Below, in pieces: positions 62,435 to 64,000 of a DNA stretch of 64,000 nucleotides; the first letter of the stretch is position 1; each line of letters starts with the position of its first letter. The notes beneath the pieces were generated by a model. That model saw nothing but the letters and a program-made list of their open reading frames with translations. It did no database searches and was not told where the DNA came from. The DNA is from Pseudobacteroides cellulosolvens ATCC 35603 = DSM 2933 (GTDB taxonomy: Bacteria; Bacillota; Clostridia; Acetivibrionales; DSM-2933), in NCBI RefSeq assembly GCF_001262605.1, contig NZ_LGTC01000001.1:4598001-4662000 (forward strand), given 5' to 3'. Position numbers and translations under genes: made by a program.

Positions 62435-64000
62435 ATGAGTAGTGTAACAGAAAAATCTTATGAAATGGGTAAAATGCCACTGTCATGGAAAAATGATCAA
62501 GCAAAATCAATAACCTTTATCGTTACAGAGGATTGTAATTTGATTTGTAAATATTGTTATCTAACTGGTAAAAATGAAACAAATAAAATGGACTTTGAAA
62601 CAGCTAAAAAAGCTGTAGATTATATTTTAAATACTGATTCTGTCAGCGAAGAACATGATGCTGTTGTATGGGAATTTATAGGCGGAGAGCCATTTATGGA
62701 AATAGATTTAATTGATAATATTTGCGATTATATAAAACAACAGATGTTTTTACTAAATCATAAATGGTTTGATTTTTATCGATTTTCTTTCTCGACAAAC
62801 GGTATCTTATATGATAGGCCTGAAGTTCAAAATTTTATTGCAAAAAATTATAACCATTTATCAATTGGCATTACCATCGATGGAACAAAAGAAAAACATG
62901 ATCTCAACAGAATATATAAAGACGGAAGAGGTTCTTATGATGATGTAGTAAGAAATGTCCCTATGTGGTTAGAACAATTTCCAGGAACTACAACAAAGGT
63001 AACTTTTGCAAGTAACGATTTACCATACCTGAAGGATAGTGTAATTCACTTATGGAATATGGGCATAAAAAATATTCCTGCAAATGTGGTTTTTGAGAAT
63101 GTTTGGAAAGATGGGGATGATTTAATTTTTGAAAATCAATTACTCGAACTTGCTGATTATATATTAGAAAATGATATGTGGAAAGACTATAGTGTTAGAT
63201 TTTTTGATGAACACACTGGACATCCTTTAACTGATGAAGGTTTAAGTCAAAACTTTTGTGGTTCAGGCCGAATGCTTGCTATTGATCCAAAAGGAAACTT
63301 ATTTCCCTGCATAAGGTTTGCTGATTATTCTCTAAGTAATAGAAAAGGTTTGCAAGTAGGTGATGTCTACACAGGAATAAATCCTGATAAAGTGCGTCCA
63401 TTTTTGGCTTTAAATCTGGTAGATCAAAGTCGGGAAGAATGTATTAATTGTAAAGTAGCTAGCAATTGTGGCTGGTGTCAAGGTTGCAATTATGATATGG
63501 CAGATAGTGATACCATTTATCAAAGAGCAACATTTGTATGTAAAATGCATAAGGCCAACAGTCGGGCAAATAAATACTTTTGGACAAAATTCAAGGAGAA
63601 AACAGGCATTATATCAGAATATGAACGTAAACAAATCGATCATAATAAGAGATCTGTAGGAACCTATTTGCAATTTATCACAAGTGACGATATTACACCA
63701 CATTGTTGTTATAAAACAAAGGAAGACCAGCCTATAAACAAAATGAGTAATGAAATAATGAAAAAAGGAATTGCCTTTTCCGACGAAAATGATATGATAC
63801 CTATGTTTCTAACCAATGAATTGCATTCAGGAAATTGTATTTCAGGTGAGCAATCAATATTAGATAAAGTAGACATACCTGTATATCATAATAAAAACAT
63901 TTTAAAAAACACTTCAGCACATAACTGTATTTTGCTAATGACCAGAAATGATATCAACAATTTATGTCAGAATGTTTTAGGTCTATTAAAAATGCTCACT
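62435..64000 (+). CDS. Radical SAM/SPASM peptide maturase, CXXX-repeat type (partial)
   Basis: The frame is open for 522 codons to the right edge, so the C-terminus is missing. The radical SAM cluster site is EDCNLICKYCY (CX3CX2C) near residue 30, with EFIGGEPFME for SAM binding. A SPASM-type region (about 280-370) has many cysteines: NFCGSGRMLAIDPKGNLFPC and CINCKVASNCGWCQGC, then FVCKMHK. Residues beyond about 410 (TSDDITPHCCYKTKED onward) look like an extra domain. It probably uses SAM radicals to crosslink the cysteines of the peptide encoded at 61983. AGGAG precedes the ATG. Confidence 0.9.
   Translation, partial: MSSVTEKSYEMGKMPLSWKNDQAKSITFIVTEDCNLICKYCYLTGKNETNKMDFETAKKAVDYILNTDSVSEEHDAVVWEFIGGEPFMEIDLIDNICDYIKQQMFLLNHKWFDFYRFSFSTNGILYDRPEVQNFIAKNYNHLSIGITIDGTKEKHDLNRIYKDGRGSYDDVVRNVPMWLEQFPGTTTKVTFASNDLPYLKDSVIHLWNMGIKNIPANVVFENVWKDGDDLIFENQLLELADYILENDMWKDYSVRFFDEHTGHPLTDEGLSQNFCGSGRMLAIDPKGNLFPCIRFADYSLSNRKGLQVGDVYTGINPDKVRPFLALNLVDQSREECINCKVASNCGWCQGCNYDMADSDTIYQRATFVCKMHKANSRANKYFWTKFKEKTGIISEYERKQIDHNKRSVGTYLQFITSDDITPHCCYKTKEDQPINKMSNEIMKKGIAFSDENDMIPMFLTNELHSGNCISGEQSILDKVDIPVYHNKNILKNTSAHNCILLMTRNDINNLCQNVLGLLKMLT

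Noticed and set aside
63468..63659. 63-codon plus frame inside the radical SAM gene
   Set aside because: It is out of frame with the maturase, which is open and rich in conserved cysteines across this stretch.

Overview
The window looks like chromosome of a low-GC, Gram-positive, anaerobic, spore-forming and cellulose-degrading Clostridia bacterium. The evidence is the AT-rich sequence, strong AGGAGG ribosome binding sites with frequent TTG/GTG starts, the sporulation protease YabG, and cellulosome parts. These parts are a GH5 enzyme ending in an X-module plus type II-like dockerin, and a scaffoldin with a CBM3-like module and two type II-like cohesins. Enzymes that carry the type II dockerin themselves are the reversed arrangement known from Pseudobacteroides (Bacteroides) cellulosolvens, so I infer that species or a close relative. 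No database search was run.

Layout. 1-9 kb (minus strand) is conserved housekeeping: ftsH (cut by the edge), hpt, tilS, dnaB, rplI, gdpP, a MazG-like gene, pheA, and the rpsF-ssb-rpsR operon with a clear promoter. 9-19 kb (plus) holds a beta-helix lipoprotein, yabG, an alpha-glucan set (debranching enzyme, GH13 protein, glgP), and a BlaI/BlaR1-like pair behind two BlaI-type operators. 19-31 kb holds a frameshifted protein mannosyltransferase-type gene, two peptidases (M29, PepF), an SGNH hydrolase, a LysM protein, homoserine dehydrogenase and a Thr/Pro-rich surface protein. 31-42.5 kb holds MerR and PadR regulators, a UvrD-type helicase, a DUF1385 protein, the GH5-X-dockerin cellulase, a GNAT enzyme, an AI-2E family transporter and two related membrane proteins. 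42.8-50 kb (minus) is one seven-gene MoxR/DUF58/VWA/TPR/BatD operon. 50-57.7 kb (plus) holds a PH-domain protein, the scaffoldin, a hemolysin III protein, chorismate mutase/DAHP synthase, an AraC regulator and unknowns.

57.7-64 kb is accessory. Two decayed genes (a zinc metallopeptidase and a transglutaminase-like fragment) are followed by a two-component system. Divergent from it is the most interesting locus: a 64-residue peptide with ten cysteines in a perfect Cys-X-X-X repeat, followed by a radical SAM/SPASM protein that runs off the right edge. This has the form of a CXXX-repeat RiPP (ribosomally made, post-translationally modified peptide) system.

Two families of dispersed palindromic repeats lie between genes. 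One, about 98 bp, has two long copies (8160-8254, 24847-24944), one shortened copy (11081-11125) and one half copy (38360-38392); the two long copies differ by paired changes that keep the stems. The other is at 50085-50187 and 30741-30825, with a fragment near 17330.
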